Below, in pieces: positions 46,745-56,129 of a DNA stretch of 64,000 nucleotides. Under the pieces are notes generated by a model, which was given only the letters and a program-made list of their open reading frames with translations, did no database searches and was not told the DNA's origin. Within the stretch, counting starts at the first letter, position 1. Every line of letters begins with the position of its first letter. The position numbers and the translations under genes are program-made. This stretch comes from Bordetella flabilis (lineage in GTDB: Bacteria; Pseudomonadota; Gammaproteobacteria; Burkholderiales; Burkholderiaceae_B), in the NCBI RefSeq assembly GCF_001676725.1, contig NZ_CP016172.1, positions 3,906,001-3,970,000 on the forward strand, written 5' to 3'.

Positions 46745-49369
46745 TCATGACAGGCGCTCGTCCACCCACTGGCGCACGCTGGCGATGGCGCCCGGCAGGG
46801 CCGCCATATCGCTGCCGCCGCCCATGGCCATATCGGGACGTCCGCCCCCCTTGCCGCCCAGTTGGCTGGAGACGAAGCCCACCAGTTCGCCGGCCTTGAT
46901 CCGGTCGGTGAGGTCGGCGGTGACCCCGCCCACGACGCTGATCTTTCCGTCCGCCGAGCCGGCCAGCAGGACGACCGCCGGCTTCAGTTTGTCCTTGAGC
47001 TGATCGACCATGCCGCGCAAGGCCTTGGGATCGGCACTTTCGACGCCGGCCGCCAGCACCTTGATGCCTTTGATCTCCACGGTGTGGCGCGCGGCCAGGT
47101 CGTTGCCGGCGCTGGAAGCCAGTTTGCTGCGGGCCTGGTCCAGGTCTTTTTCGAGCGCCTTGACCTGTTCCTGCACCTGCGCGATGCGATCGGGCAGATC
47201 GGCCGGGGGAACCCGCAGGACGCCCGCTGCCCGGTTCAGCAAGGCGGTTTGCGCCTGCACCCAGGCAACCGTGTTGTCGCCGGTGATCGCTTCGATACGG
47301 CGCACCCCGGCGGCGACGCCGGTTTCGGCCACGATCTTGAACATGCCGATGTCGCCGGTCCGGGTGACGTGGGTGCCGCCGCACAGCTCGCGCGAGAAAC
47401 CGATGTCCAGCACGCGCACGGTGTCGCCGTATTTCTCGCCGAACAGGGCCATGGCGCCGCCCTTGACCGCTTCGTCATACGGCAGCACGCGGGCTTGCGT
47501 GGAGTGGTTGCTGAGGATCTCGGCATTGACGATGGCCTCGACGCGGGCGATCTGGTCCGCCGTCATCGGCGCATCGTGGGCGAAGTCGAAACGGGTCTTT
47601 TCCGGGTCGACCAGCGAGCCGCGCTGCTGCACGTGCGTGCCCAGCACTTCGCGCAGCGCCTTGTGCATGAGGTGGGTGGCGGAATGATTGCGTACCGTGC
47701 GGGCACGCCGGACCGCGTCCACGCGCGCCAGCACGGTGTCGCCGACCGCCAGCGTGCCGGATTCCAGCTTGCCATGGTGGCCGAAGACACCGGCCTGTAC
47801 CTTGAGGGTGTCGGCGACTGCGAACCGCACGCCGGCGGCCTCCAGCAGACCGGTATCGCCAACCTGGCCGCCCGATTCCGCGTAGAACGGCGTGGCGTCC
47901 AGCACCACGACGGCATCCTTGCCCGCCTCGATGCGATCCACCGACGTACCGTCTGCGTACAGGGCGACGACCCGCACGCCGTCCAGTTCGATCCGTTCGT
48001 AGCCTTCGAAGCGCGTTTCGGCGCCCGAGTAGGACAAGCCTTCCGCCATCTTGAACTTGCCGGCGGCGCGGGCCTGTTCGCGCTGGCGCGCCATGGCGGC
48101 GTCAAAGCCGGCCAGGTCCACCTGCACCCCACGCTCGCGGCAGATATCGGCCGTCAGGTCGACGGGAAATCCATAGGTGTCGTACAGGGTGAAGACCGTC
48201 GTTCCATCCATCTCGCCGCCCTTGGAGACGTCGGCCAGTGCGGCTTCGAGGATCTTCATGCCGTGCTCGAGCGTCTCGCCGAAGCGCTCTTCTTCCTGCT
48301 TCAGCACCTGCGCGACGCGCTCGGCCGTCTGCGCCAGTTCCGGATAGGCCTGGCCCATCTCCGCCACCAGGTCGGGGACCAGCCGATGGAAGAAAGGTTG
48401 CGTCTGCCCCAGCTTGTAACCATGCCGCAAGGCGCGCCGGACAATACGCCGCAGCACATAGCCCCGACCTTCGTTGCTCGGAATAACGCCGTCGACGATC
48501 AGGAAGGAACAGGCGCGGATATGGTCGGCAATGACCTTGAGCGAGTTGTCGCCCAGATCGCGGGTACGCGTTTCGCGAGCCGCCGCCGCGATCAGCTTCT
48601 GGAACAGATCGATTTCGTAATTGGAATGGACGTGCTGCAGCACCGCCGAGATACGCTCCAGACCCATCCCGGTATCGACGCAGGGCTTGGGGAGCCTGGA
48701 CATATTGCCCGCTGCATCCCGCTCGAACTGCATGAACACGAGATTCCAGATCTCGATGTAGCGATCGCCGTCTTCCTCCGGGGATCCCGGAGGACCGCCC
48801 CAGACTTCCGGGCCATGGTCGTAGAAGATTTCCGAGCACGGCCCGCACGGGCCGGTCTCCGCCATCTGCCAGAAGTTGTCCGAGGCATAGCGGGCGCCCT
48901 TGTTGTCGCCGATGCGCACGATGCGATCGGCGGGCACGCCGATCTCCTTGGCCCAGATGTCGTAGGCCTCGTCATCTTCGTGATACACGGTGACCCAGAG
49001 TTTTTCCGCCGGCAGCTTGTATACGGCCGTCAGCAGTTCCCAGGCGTATTGGATGGCGTCGCGCTTGAAATAGTCCCCGAAGCTGAAATTGCCCAGCATT
49101 TCGAAGAAAGTATGGTGGCGCGCCGTATAGCCGACGTTTTCCAGGTCGTTGTGCTTGCCGCCGGCCCGTACGCTGCGCTGCGACGAGGTCGCGCGGGTAT
49201 AGGCGCGCGTTTCCTTGCCGGTGAAGACGTCCTTGAACTGCACCATGCCCGAATTGGTGAAGAGCAGGGTCGGATCGTTGCCGGGAACGAGCGACGAGGA
49301 AGGGACGATGGTATGCCCCTTGGACTGGAAGAATTGCAGGAACTTCTGGCGAATCTCGGAGGATTTCAT
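46745..49369 (-). CDS. alaS: Alanyl-tRNA synthetase
   Basis: An 874-residue class IIc synthetase. Catalytic core with [16 protein letters not shown] and the GPCGPCSEI motif, editing domain zinc motifs [11 protein letters not shown] and CGGTHV, and a C-terminal C-Ala/DHHA1 domain. The start at 49369 ([10 protein letters not shown]) is preferred to an ATG 21 bases upstream because a TATAAT element at 49404-49409 would place the transcript start at about 49397, leaving almost no leader for the earlier codon. Confidence 0.96.
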   Translation of the reverse strand: MKSSEIRQKFLQFFQSKGHTIVPSSSLVPGNDPTLLFTNSGMVQFKDVFTGKETRAYTRATSSQRSVRAGGKHNDLENVGYTARHHTFFEMLGNFSFGDYFKRDAIQYAWELLTAVYKLPAEKLWVTVYHEDDEAYDIWAKEIGVPADRIVRIGDNKGARYASDNFWQMAETGPCGPCSEIFYDHGPEVWGGPPGSPEEDGDRYIEIWNLVFMQFERDAAGNMSRLPKPCVDTGMGLERISAVLQHVHSNYEIDLFQKLIAAAARETRTRDLGDNSLKVIADHIRACSFLIVDGVIPSNEGRGYVLRRIVRRALRHGYKLGQTQPFFHRLVPDLVAEMGQAYPELAQTAERVAQVLKQEEERFGETLEHGMKILEAALADVSKGGEMDGTTVFTLYDTYGFPVDLTADICRERGVQVDLAGFDAAMARQREQARAAGKFKMAEGLSYSGAETRFEGYERIELDGVRVVALYADGTSVDRIEAGKDAVVVLDATPFYAESGGQVGDTGLLEAAGVRFAVADTLKVQAGVFGHHGKLESGTLAVGDTVLARVDAVRRARTVRNHSATHLMHKALREVLGTHVQQRGSLVDPEKTRFDFAHDAPMTADQIARVEAIVNAEILSNHSTQARVLPYDEAVKGGAMALFGEKYGDTVRVLDIGFSRELCGGTHVTRTGDIGMFKIVAETGVAAGVRRIEAITGDNTVAWVQAQTALLNRAAGVLRVPPADLPDRIAQVQEQVKALEKDLDQARSKLASSAGNDLAARHTVEIKGIKVLAAGVESADPKALRGMVDQLKDKLKPAVVLLAGSADGKISVVGGVTADLTDRIKAGELVGFVSSQLGGKGGGRPDMAMGGGSDMAALPGAIASVRQWVDERLS

Positions 49370-49403
49370 CGTGGATGAATCGGTCGGCATAGGCGAATCG
49401 TCG

Positions 49404-49409
49404 ATTATA
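49404..49409 (-). promoter_or_regulatory. Perfect -10 element (TATAAT) for alaS
   Basis: The minus strand reads CTCTATAATCGA about 35 bases before the alaS start. No good -35 was found at 16-18 bases; still, the perfect hexamer between the pil operon and alaS is the best candidate for the alaS promoter. Confidence 0.5.
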
Positions 49410-49488
49410 GAGGGTTGCGTCCGTTTGAAGACGGTAACAAGCCGGCCCGCCTTGACGGCAGAGGGCACCCGGAACGACCGCGGGAAAG

Positions 49489-50592
49489 CTAGCGAACGCA
49501 CACGTAGCCCTCCGTCCAGCCCTGCGCCAGCCAATCGCCCACGCCCCCGGCGGCGACCAGCACCGGCTTGAAGCCTGGCGGGCAACTGCAACGGCCGGTC
49601 CGGGGATTGAGGCTGGAGGCACCCTGGCGCTCGGTGCAGCCGGACCCTGTGTTCCAGGAAAACGCCCCGCCAAAGCCGCCGGGTGCGGACCACACCCCCG
49701 CCACGCAACTAAGCAACCCGCCGGCGGTATCCCGTGCCAGCAGGCCGTTTTCGGGACACGGTTCCTGGGCCACCGCGACCGCGCCCAGCTTCAGGTGTTC
49801 CCCTGCGACCAGCCGGCCGGTGGCCGCCACCGATCCGGCCGCCGACACATCTCCCCGAAAGTCCGGGTCGCGCGTGTCATGCGGCCGCAGGTAGGCCGTC
49901 TTGGCGCCGGCTTCCCGCCCCGCCCAGACGGCTACCGTGCCGGGCGGCAACGCCGCCATGCCGGGCAGCGGCGGATTGGGCAGATCCAGGGCGCCGCCGC
50001 GCAAGCGGTCCGGAGCCAGCTCGGACACACTGCCGCCGGATCCTTCGGTGGCCATCAGCACCCCCGCAATACGCGAGAAGTCCGGCTTTCCGGAGCCGGC
50101 GTGCAGCAAGGGGGCGCTGCTATAGGCGAGCGCGTCCAGCCGGCACGCAGCTCCCGGGCAGGCCCCGCTGCGCGCGACGCGGATTGACGCTCGAACCCCG
50201 GCTGGACCGGCGAGCGGAAAGGCCTGCGGCAAATGGCCGTTGTCCTTCAACTCCGTGATCGTCGGCGACCAGGAATCGGCATAACGCGGGCGCCCATCTT
50301 CCGAGCGAGCGACGTGGCCCGCCACGAGAAGATCGCCATGGCGCGCCAACATGCTGTCGAGCGCACGCCGTATTTCGGAAAACCAGCGGCCCGTCGCGCG
50401 CTGGGCGGCGTCCTCGACGTCACGGGCGAGCTTGTCCGCTGCCCAGATCGCCAACAGGCTGGCGACCGCAACGGCGATCGCCAGTTCCAGCAGCGCAAAG
50501 CCCCTTTGCCCGGCCGGGGCGACGTGCCGGCGCGGCCAGCCGGCCTGCCGCGCGAAGTTCGCGGCCAAGGGAAGCTTGCCAAGAGCGGCCAC
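49489..50592 (-). CDS. pilV: PilV-like tip/minor pilin of type IVb pilus
   Basis: A 367-residue protein with a 31-residue type IV leader ending QRG, cleavage before Phe32, and Glu at +5 ([19 protein letters not shown]). The long body resembles the PilV tip adhesin of R64 in size and position after pilS. The C-terminal 60 residues are Cys-rich ([28 protein letters not shown]) and resemble a small disulfide-knotted binding module. The start is GTG at 50592, one base after the pilS stop. There is no shufflon or recombinase next to it, so the C-terminus is fixed. Confidence 0.82.
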   Translation of the reverse strand: MAALGKLPLAANFARQAGWPRRHVAPAGQRGFALLELAIAVAVASLLAIWAADKLARDVEDAAQRATGRWFSEIRRALDSMLARHGDLLVAGHVARSEDGRPRYADSWSPTITELKDNGHLPQAFPLAGPAGVRASIRVARSGACPGAACRLDALAYSSAPLLHAGSGKPDFSRIAGVLMATEGSGGSVSELAPDRLRGGALDLPNPPLPGMAALPPGTVAVWAGREAGAKTAYLRPHDTRDPDFRGDVSAAGSVAATGRLVAGEHLKLGAVAVAQEPCPENGLLARDTAGGLLSCVAGVWSAPGGFGGAFSWNTGSGCTERQGASSLNPRTGRCSCPPGFKPVLVAAGGVGDWLAQGWTEGYVCVR

Positions 50593-50593
50593 G

Positions 50594-51199
50594 TCAGCGG
50601 GCCGTGAAGACGAAGGTGTTGGCGTCGCCGGCCGCGCACTGCGCCTGCGCCAGCATGGCGTCGTATCCCCGGGCGGGCGAGACGCTGCTGTCCTTGACCA
50701 CCACCGGCCCGCCCTGCCCTTCGACCGAGATGATTTCGGATACGCGCTGCATGACGGATGCGAGCCCGGGGCATGCGGAGTTGTTCACATTGGTCAGCGT
50801 CAAGGTGAACGCCGACCCCGGCCCGCCACCGGCGATGGAGGCAGGCGCCAGCGCGATCGTCCCGTTGCCGGCGGTGCCGTTGCCGCCCAGGCCGTGCGCC
50901 ACCACCGCGGCGGCGTCGTTGCCATTGACCGAGAAGATGCTGGAGTCACGTAGCGCATTGGCCAGGATGCCGCTATGCAGGTTGCGATAAGGCGCGAGCC
51001 CTCCCCCCTGCCCGTTTGCCTTGGCGCGCGCGACGAAACGCTGCAGTTCTTCGCCGACCTTGGGCACCTTGTTCTCGACGACATAACTGCCGATGGCCGG
51101 GATCCCGACAATGGCGATAAGCAGGACGATGGCGGTAACGATGGAGACTTCGATCAGCGAGAAACCGCGCTGAAGAATGCGCTGACGGCGGGAGGGCAT
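50594..51199 (-). CDS. pilS: PilS major type IVb prepilin
   Basis: A 201-residue prepilin. A 12-residue leader MPSRRQRILQRG is followed by Phe13 and the hydrophobic helix FSLIEVSIVTAIVLLIAIVG with Glu at +5. Two C-terminal cysteines (SACPGL and QAQCAAG) can make the disulfide loop. The short leader is unlike R64 PilS but the rest fits the PilS family (type 4 secretion S-pilin). AGGAG lies before the ATG. Confidence 0.88.
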   Translation of the reverse strand: MPSRRQRILQRGFSLIEVSIVTAIVLLIAIVGIPAIGSYVVENKVPKVGEELQRFVARAKANGQGGGLAPYRNLHSGILANALRDSSIFSVNGNDAAAVVAHGLGGNGTAGNGTIALAPASIAGGGPGSAFTLTLTNVNNSACPGLASVMQRVSEIISVEGQGGPVVVKDSSVSPARGYDAMLAQAQCAAGDANTFVFTAR

Positions 51200-51296
51200 G
51201 CTGTGCTCCTGGTGCGTGGAACGTGGGCGGTGGATGAATATCGGGGTACCTGTGTGTGGGGCGCGCCGGCAAGGGCCATCCGGCCGTCCTCATGCC

Positions 51297-52496
51297 CTAG
51301 CCCGCTGCATAGAAGCTGGTCATGGCACGGCGCAGTTCATCGATGACCGCGTAATGCCAGAGGGCAATTCCCAGGACGGCGGCCACGGCGGCGAGCAGCA
51401 AGGTCCAGCGCCAGGCCTGCGCCTGAAAACGGACACGGCGCAGGACCGGCCCTTCGATATGCAGGGATGCCCGGGCGATGCCGCGGGCCATGCCATGCGC
51501 GGCCACCATATCGTTCAGGTACCACCATGTCTGGCGGTCGATCAGGCCGGTGTCGAGGCTGTCGACGCCTACCATACCGGCATCGATGCGCCCGACCATG
51601 CCGTCCAGGTGCCACGCCAGCCACGGCCGCGCCTGCGCCGCCTGCAGCGCCAGCGCCTGCCGCAGCCGCATGTCGGCGCGACCGTGCTGGCGCACCAGCA
51701 CCGTCAGCATGCACAGGAAACGAATGGCATTCACATCGCGGTAAAGTCGCCAGACCAGCCACGACTCCAGGCGCTCCCGCAACGGCCCGGTCAGGTTGGG
51801 CAGGGACCACAGGACCAGCCAGATGCAGCCGGCCGCGCCGGCCGCCAGCACCGGAAGATGGCCGTGCAATGCGCGCGCGAAGCCGAACAGGCCGCGGGTC
51901 CACGTGCCGTAGTGCGACGACGGCACCATCTGGAACACCGCCTGCAGGCGCGGCACCGTCAGGTATGGCACAGCGCAGGCCAGTGCCCATGCGACGGCCA
52001 CGGCAACGATGCCGGCCGCCAGGGCTTCCCGGAAGGTGCGGGATGCGTCTTCGACCACGCGGGCTGCGCGCCCCAGGTCCCGCAACGTGGCGCCGAGGGC
52101 GCCCGCATCTCCCGCCTGTATGGCGTGCAGCATGGCCAGATCTTCCGCGGGCATGCTACCCGCCCAAGCCAGGGCCAGATTGCCGCCGCAGGCTTCCAGC
52201 GCCCGCGACCAGCGCCGCGCCAACCTGCCGCGCACGCTGCCCGCGCCGTATCGGTGGGCGTCGTCGTCAAACAGGTCGCGCAGGCTCTTGCGCCCCTGCA
52301 GTCCCTCCACCATATCCGCCAGATATTCGTAGTAATCGCCGCGCTCGCCGGAGAACCGCAGCGCATCCCAACGCCAACGCAGCGTATCGATATGCAGCGA
52401 GGCGCCGCCGCGCGACGCACAGGCCGCCAGCATCTGCACATAACCGGTCAGGCGGCCCGTTACGCGGCGGGCGCATGCATGAAAGCGGTCAGGCAC
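51297..52496 (-). CDS. pilR: PilR inner-membrane platform protein (T2SF/GspF family)
   Basis: A 399-residue membrane protein with two T2SF-like helical domains and membrane spans near residues 175-195 (IVAVAVAWALACAVPYL), 225-250 (HLPVLAAGAAGCIWLVLWSL) and the C-terminus (WTLLLAAVAAVLGIALWHYA). It anchors the assembly ATPase. The start is taken as GTG at 52496, behind GAGGG and overlapping pilQ by eight bases; the same frame is open for 81 more codons upstream inside pilQ. It is separated from pilS by 97 bases. Confidence 0.85.
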   Translation of the reverse strand: MPDRFHACARRVTGRLTGYVQMLAACASRGGASLHIDTLRWRWDALRFSGERGDYYEYLADMVEGLQGRKSLRDLFDDDAHRYGAGSVRGRLARRWSRALEACGGNLALAWAGSMPAEDLAMLHAIQAGDAGALGATLRDLGRAARVVEDASRTFREALAAGIVAVAVAWALACAVPYLTVPRLQAVFQMVPSSHYGTWTRGLFGFARALHGHLPVLAAGAAGCIWLVLWSLPNLTGPLRERLESWLVWRLYRDVNAIRFLCMLTVLVRQHGRADMRLRQALALQAAQARPWLAWHLDGMVGRIDAGMVGVDSLDTGLIDRQTWWYLNDMVAAHGMARGIARASLHIEGPVLRRVRFQAQAWRWTLLLAAVAAVLGIALWHYAVIDELRRAMTSFYAAG

Positions 52497-54252
52497 GGCG
52501 GTCGCCCTCGCACCGGTCCAGTGCCGCCCGTTCCCGTTGCACTGTCGCGTAAGGCTCGAAGCCCGCTTCGATATCACGCGGGTCGATTTCGCCGATGGAC
52601 GCCTTGTAGACGGCGCACTCCATGGCGCTCTTGCCTTCCATATCGGGACTGTCGTACGGCGCCACGCGCCGGGTCCGCAAGTGGCGGCGCAGCGCAAGGT
52701 TGTCGCGCTGGCGCACACATTGCAGGAAGACCTCGTCATGCTCGGGCTCGATCATTTCGGCGACCACGGTGCGGCCGCGCGTGCCGTTCAGGTGCGGCAA
52801 CTCATCCTGGATGCAGTACGGACAGCCGGCATCGTTGCGTATGCGAAGCGCCTGCTCCCGCAGGCCGTACAAATCGACGAAGCGGCGGGTCCAGGCACGC
52901 CAGGTTTCGCCGTTCCGCCCGGCATGCAGGGAGCTCAGCGGCAAGGCGCAATGCGGGCAAAGCCGCGCCAGCAGACTCTGGTGCACCAGCAGCTTGAGGA
53001 CGCCGGGCGTCGCCAGGAAGTCGCGCGACACGCGGATGAAGTCCGAGGCCAGGCGCTCCGGGATCATGCGGGCGCAGGCGGCATGCGTGGTCGTATAGAC
53101 TTTCACTCCGGATCCGGCCAGATCCATGAAGGCGCGTCCCGTCTGCTCGTCGCGGATCTCGCCGATCAGAAGATCGTTCATGGCGCAGCGCTTGACGGTC
53201 CTGAGCTTGGCATCGAACGCACCGGCATCGCCATCGTGGAGCGAGCGCACGACGGTATTCTGCAGCGCATTCCCGATAAGGTATTCGACGGGATCCTCCA
53301 GCGTGATGACCTTGCGGTTATCGGGCAGCGTTCGTATGAGCGTGGCGATGGTGGTGGATTTTCCGGAACCGACCACACCCGCCAGCACGATGGCGCCGCC
53401 TTCCGACATGCGGGCGCGCTCGAGCATGTCCACCTGCGTGTCCAGATAGCCGAGCTCGCGCAACGAGATGTCGTCAACCGCCGCGTCGAGCCGCAGCAGG
53501 CGCAGGCATACCGAGGGCCCGTCATCGGTGGCCAGGGAGGCCCAGCGCAGCATGATGGGCCGTTCGTCGACTTCGACGCGCAGCCGGCCCTGCTGCTCGG
53601 CCTGGGGATCGAAAACCGCACCGTTGCCGCCCCGCACGTCCATCCATGCCACGGCGAGCATCTCCATCAGCGTCGCGGTCGGGATGTGCCGGAAGCGGGC
53701 CGGGGCGATATAGCTGCCGCCTATGGTGTATCGAACCTCGGATTCGGCGCGACGATGGCGGACATTCAGGTGGACGTCGCTGGCGCCATGGCGCACGCCC
53801 CAGGCCACGATCTCGCAGAAGCCGGACGCCAACGCCGACTTGTGGCGGTCCGACAGCACCAGGCGGCGGTCGCGCAGGCTTTGCAAGGTCAACTGGCCCC
53901 GGGCGACGCTAAGCAGCAACGGGGCCGGCAACACATACCGTGAGGGACTGGCCAGGCGGCGTCCGCGCCGCAGCACCATGCGTTCGACTTCGTCGATGGC
54001 GTCGCCGGCCGCGTAGTCGGCCAGCGCGAAGATGGCGACCGTGCCGTCCTGCAAGGCGATCGGACATACCCGGCCGGACAGGGCGGCAAGGTCGAACTCG
54101 TCGCTCAATGCCCGCGCAAAGGGCGGCACGATGCGGGCGATGTCATCCTGGGTGGACAAGATCGCCACCCGCGATGAATGTCCGGGCGAGGTACGCGCCA
54201 CAGGCGATACCGGGCTGCCGACGGGCATGGCGGGAATGCGTTTTACCAACAC
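52489..54252 (-). CDS. pilQ: PilQ type IVb pilus assembly ATPase (GspE/VirB11 superfamily)
   Basis: A 587-residue secretion ATPase. Walker A GVVGSGKSTT is near residue 290-300, the Asp box follows (ITLEDPVEYLI), Walker B is DLLIGEIRDEQTG and the His box is YTTTHAA. A tetracysteine zinc site (CPHC near 430 and CPYC near 478) is typical of GspE relatives. It powers pilin polymerisation at the inner membrane. The start is GTG at 54252 with GGAG eight bases upstream; an in-frame ATG at 54312 lies within pilP. Confidence 0.88.
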   Translation of the reverse strand: MLVKRIPAMPVGSPVSPVARTSPGHSSRVAILSTQDDIARIVPPFARALSDEFDLAALSGRVCPIALQDGTVAIFALADYAAGDAIDEVERMVLRRGRRLASPSRYVLPAPLLLSVARGQLTLQSLRDRRLVLSDRHKSALASGFCEIVAWGVRHGASDVHLNVRHRRAESEVRYTIGGSYIAPARFRHIPTATLMEMLAVAWMDVRGGNGAVFDPQAEQQGRLRVEVDERPIMLRWASLATDDGPSVCLRLLRLDAAVDDISLRELGYLDTQVDMLERARMSEGGAIVLAGVVGSGKSTTIATLIRTLPDNRKVITLEDPVEYLIGNALQNTVVRSLHDGDAGAFDAKLRTVKRCAMNDLLIGEIRDEQTGRAFMDLAGSGVKVYTTTHAACARMIPERLASDFIRVSRDFLATPGVLKLLVHQSLLARLCPHCALPLSSLHAGRNGETWRAWTRRFVDLYGLREQALRIRNDAGCPYCIQDELPHLNGTRGRTVVAEMIEPEHDEVFLQCVRQRDNLALRRHLRTRRVAPYDSPDMEGKSAMECAVYKASIGEIDPRDIEAGFEPYATVQRERAALDRCEGDRRA

Positions 54253-54265
54253 GATGCGGTTCTCC

Positions 54266-54784
54266 TCAAGGGGTGGGCGCCAGGCATACATGGCGATTGC
54301 CCGACGCCCCATCGAGCCGGACGCAGGATCCTTCTATGGCGCGCAGCGCATAGACGCCGACGCCGTCGGGCGCCTGGTCCGGCCACTTGCGGCCATGCCG
54401 ATAGCGCAGGCGCCGGCCGTTGAGCACCACTTCGACATGCAGGCGTTTGCCTACGCCGTAAATGGCGGACAAATCGATACGATCGGCCGGCTGCGCCGTC
54501 TGTGAGTCACTATCCGCGGCGTGCGTCGGCCCCTGAAGGCCTGGCCCCCGCCGCCTGGCCAGGGCCGCCCGTGTCTCGCGGCGCAGCAGTTCGTGGACGG
54601 TGTCGGCCTCGGGCCATGCCGGCGCCACGGATTCCATTTCGATGACGCCCTGCGCGGCGTCGGATGGCTGTGGATGCGCCTGTGCCTGAGGGTCCGCTTG
54701 CGCGGCGGCGGGAAGGACGCCGGCGATGCCGAGAAGAAGCAGCGCACGCGGCGTGCGGCGTCCGCCACGCCTATTCGCGTTCAT
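54266..54784 (-). CDS. pilP: PilP-like pilus assembly protein
   Basis: A 172-residue exported protein with a Sec signal peptide (about 1-30, LLLLGIAGVLPAAAQA). The C-terminal half, DLSAIYGVGKRLHVEVVLNGRRLRYRHG..VYALRAIEGSCVRL, fits the PilP_2 / PilP family of R64 pili. Its start overlaps the pilO stop by 14 bases. It sits between pilO and pilQ in the usual order. Role inferred from order and signal; similarity cannot be scored here. Confidence 0.7.
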   Translation of the reverse strand: MNANRRGGRRTPRALLLLGIAGVLPAAAQADPQAQAHPQPSDAAQGVIEMESVAPAWPEADTVHELLRRETRAALARRRGPGLQGPTHAADSDSQTAQPADRIDLSAIYGVGKRLHVEVVLNGRRLRYRHGRKWPDQAPDGVGVYALRAIEGSCVRLDGASGNRHVCLAPTP

Positions 54785-56126
54785 AGACGACTCCTTGGAT
54801 CTGTGCCATCAATGGGCTCTGGGCAATGTCGGGCGGTCGGTCCACCTGCACGACCAACGCGATTTCCGACCATGACGCCGTCGCTGGAGGCTGCGCCAGC
54901 AAGGCGAAGGAACGCAGCGGACCTTCCAGGACGATGGGGCGGCTCCGCAAGCGCGGCAGATCAGGGGGCGCTGGCAAGGGACGGCCCTGCGGGTCACGTG
55001 GCGGGGCCACAGCGAAGGCGGCGGGGGCGCCGAGCGCAATGCGCGCGAAGGCGGGACGTATCGCCTGGAGAACGCTGGCGAACCGCAAGTCCGTCTGCGA
55101 CATGTGCGGCAAGGCCGCGGGTTGCAGGGCATGCGTGACGCCGGTCACCTGCCACAGGACGTCGGCCTCGTCGAGCGACGCGAACAAGGCACGTACTGAG
55201 GCGGGCAGGCGTTCCGCCAAGGCCTGGTTCGTCGCGTGCGGCGTGGTACGGCCGTAGCGCGCATGACATGCCCAGCCACTCCCATCCGGCCGGCAGCGGG
55301 CCCACTGCAAGGTCCAGTCCTGCAATGCGGTGGGCAGTTGGCGCAAGATCTGGAAGACCCGGCCGAGTTGCCCGGCGTCGTGGATGTGTATCGTGGCCGC
55401 GGCCCGCGACAATGCGTCGTGCCACGCCCGGGCGGGGTCAACCGCAACCGGGGGTGGCGGCGCGCCGGGGCCACGCTGCCAGGCACGCCATGCCGGCGGC
55501 AGCAGCAGCGCCAATGCCAGCAGCAGGATCACACCTTGCGCGGGCGCCGGCACGCGCCCCCACGGGAGACCGATGCGCCACATGGCCGCCGCCGGATCCA
55601 GTGATCGCGCCAGGTCGTCGACCGAGAGCCGGTGCACGGCGCCCGCAAGACCGGGATGCAGGAGCTCGAGTTCAGCCACTGCCGCCTGTGCGGCCGCTTC
55701 ATCGGGATAGATACGATCGCTGCGCGCCATGACGGCGCCGTCGCGTGTGGCCGCCAGCCAGGTGCGCGTGCCGTCCATGCACAGGACGCCCGCCGCCACA
55801 CCGTGGGGATGCATGCGCGCGAAGACTTGCGCAGCGGCATAGCAAGCCTTGTTGCGCAGCCTTTGCCCCGTCTTGCCGCGCGTGCGCAAGCGGGCACAAC
55901 CCACGGCTGCGGCACCGCTGCCGCCATGCACGTAATGGGTAGCGCGGGCTTCGCGCGCCTTCCTGCGCGCCAGGGCATCGACACGGCTGCCGACGATGGC
56001 CGACCAGTGCAAGCCGAAAACCAGCACGGTTTCGTCCTGCAGGGAAACCAGCGTATGGTCGCCCACCGCTTGCGGGACGGGCCGGAAAGCATGGGATTCG
56101 CTATCGGGCCGAGGCGTGTTCGTCAT
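54771..56126 (-). CDS. pilO: PilO-like pilus accessory membrane protein
   Basis: A 451-residue protein with a soluble N-terminal domain, one transmembrane helix at about residues 195-215 (GVILLLALALLLPPAWRAW) and a large C-terminal periplasmic domain. Features fit PilO2 of the R64 system, which links platform and secretin. It starts three bases after the pilN stop. Assignment rests mainly on topology and position. Confidence 0.7.
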   Translation of the reverse strand: MTNTPRPDSESHAFRPVPQAVGDHTLVSLQDETVLVFGLHWSAIVGSRVDALARRKAREARATHYVHGGSGAAAVGCARLRTRGKTGQRLRNKACYAAAQVFARMHPHGVAAGVLCMDGTRTWLAATRDGAVMARSDRIYPDEAAAQAAVAELELLHPGLAGAVHRLSVDDLARSLDPAAAMWRIGLPWGRVPAPAQGVILLLALALLLPPAWRAWQRGPGAPPPPVAVDPARAWHDALSRAAATIHIHDAGQLGRVFQILRQLPTALQDWTLQWARCRPDGSGWACHARYGRTTPHATNQALAERLPASVRALFASLDEADVLWQVTGVTHALQPAALPHMSQTDLRFASVLQAIRPAFARIALGAPAAFAVAPPRDPQGRPLPAPPDLPRLRSRPIVLEGPLRSFALLAQPPATASWSEIALVVQVDRPPDIAQSPLMAQIQGVVYERE

Positions 56127-56129
56127 GGG

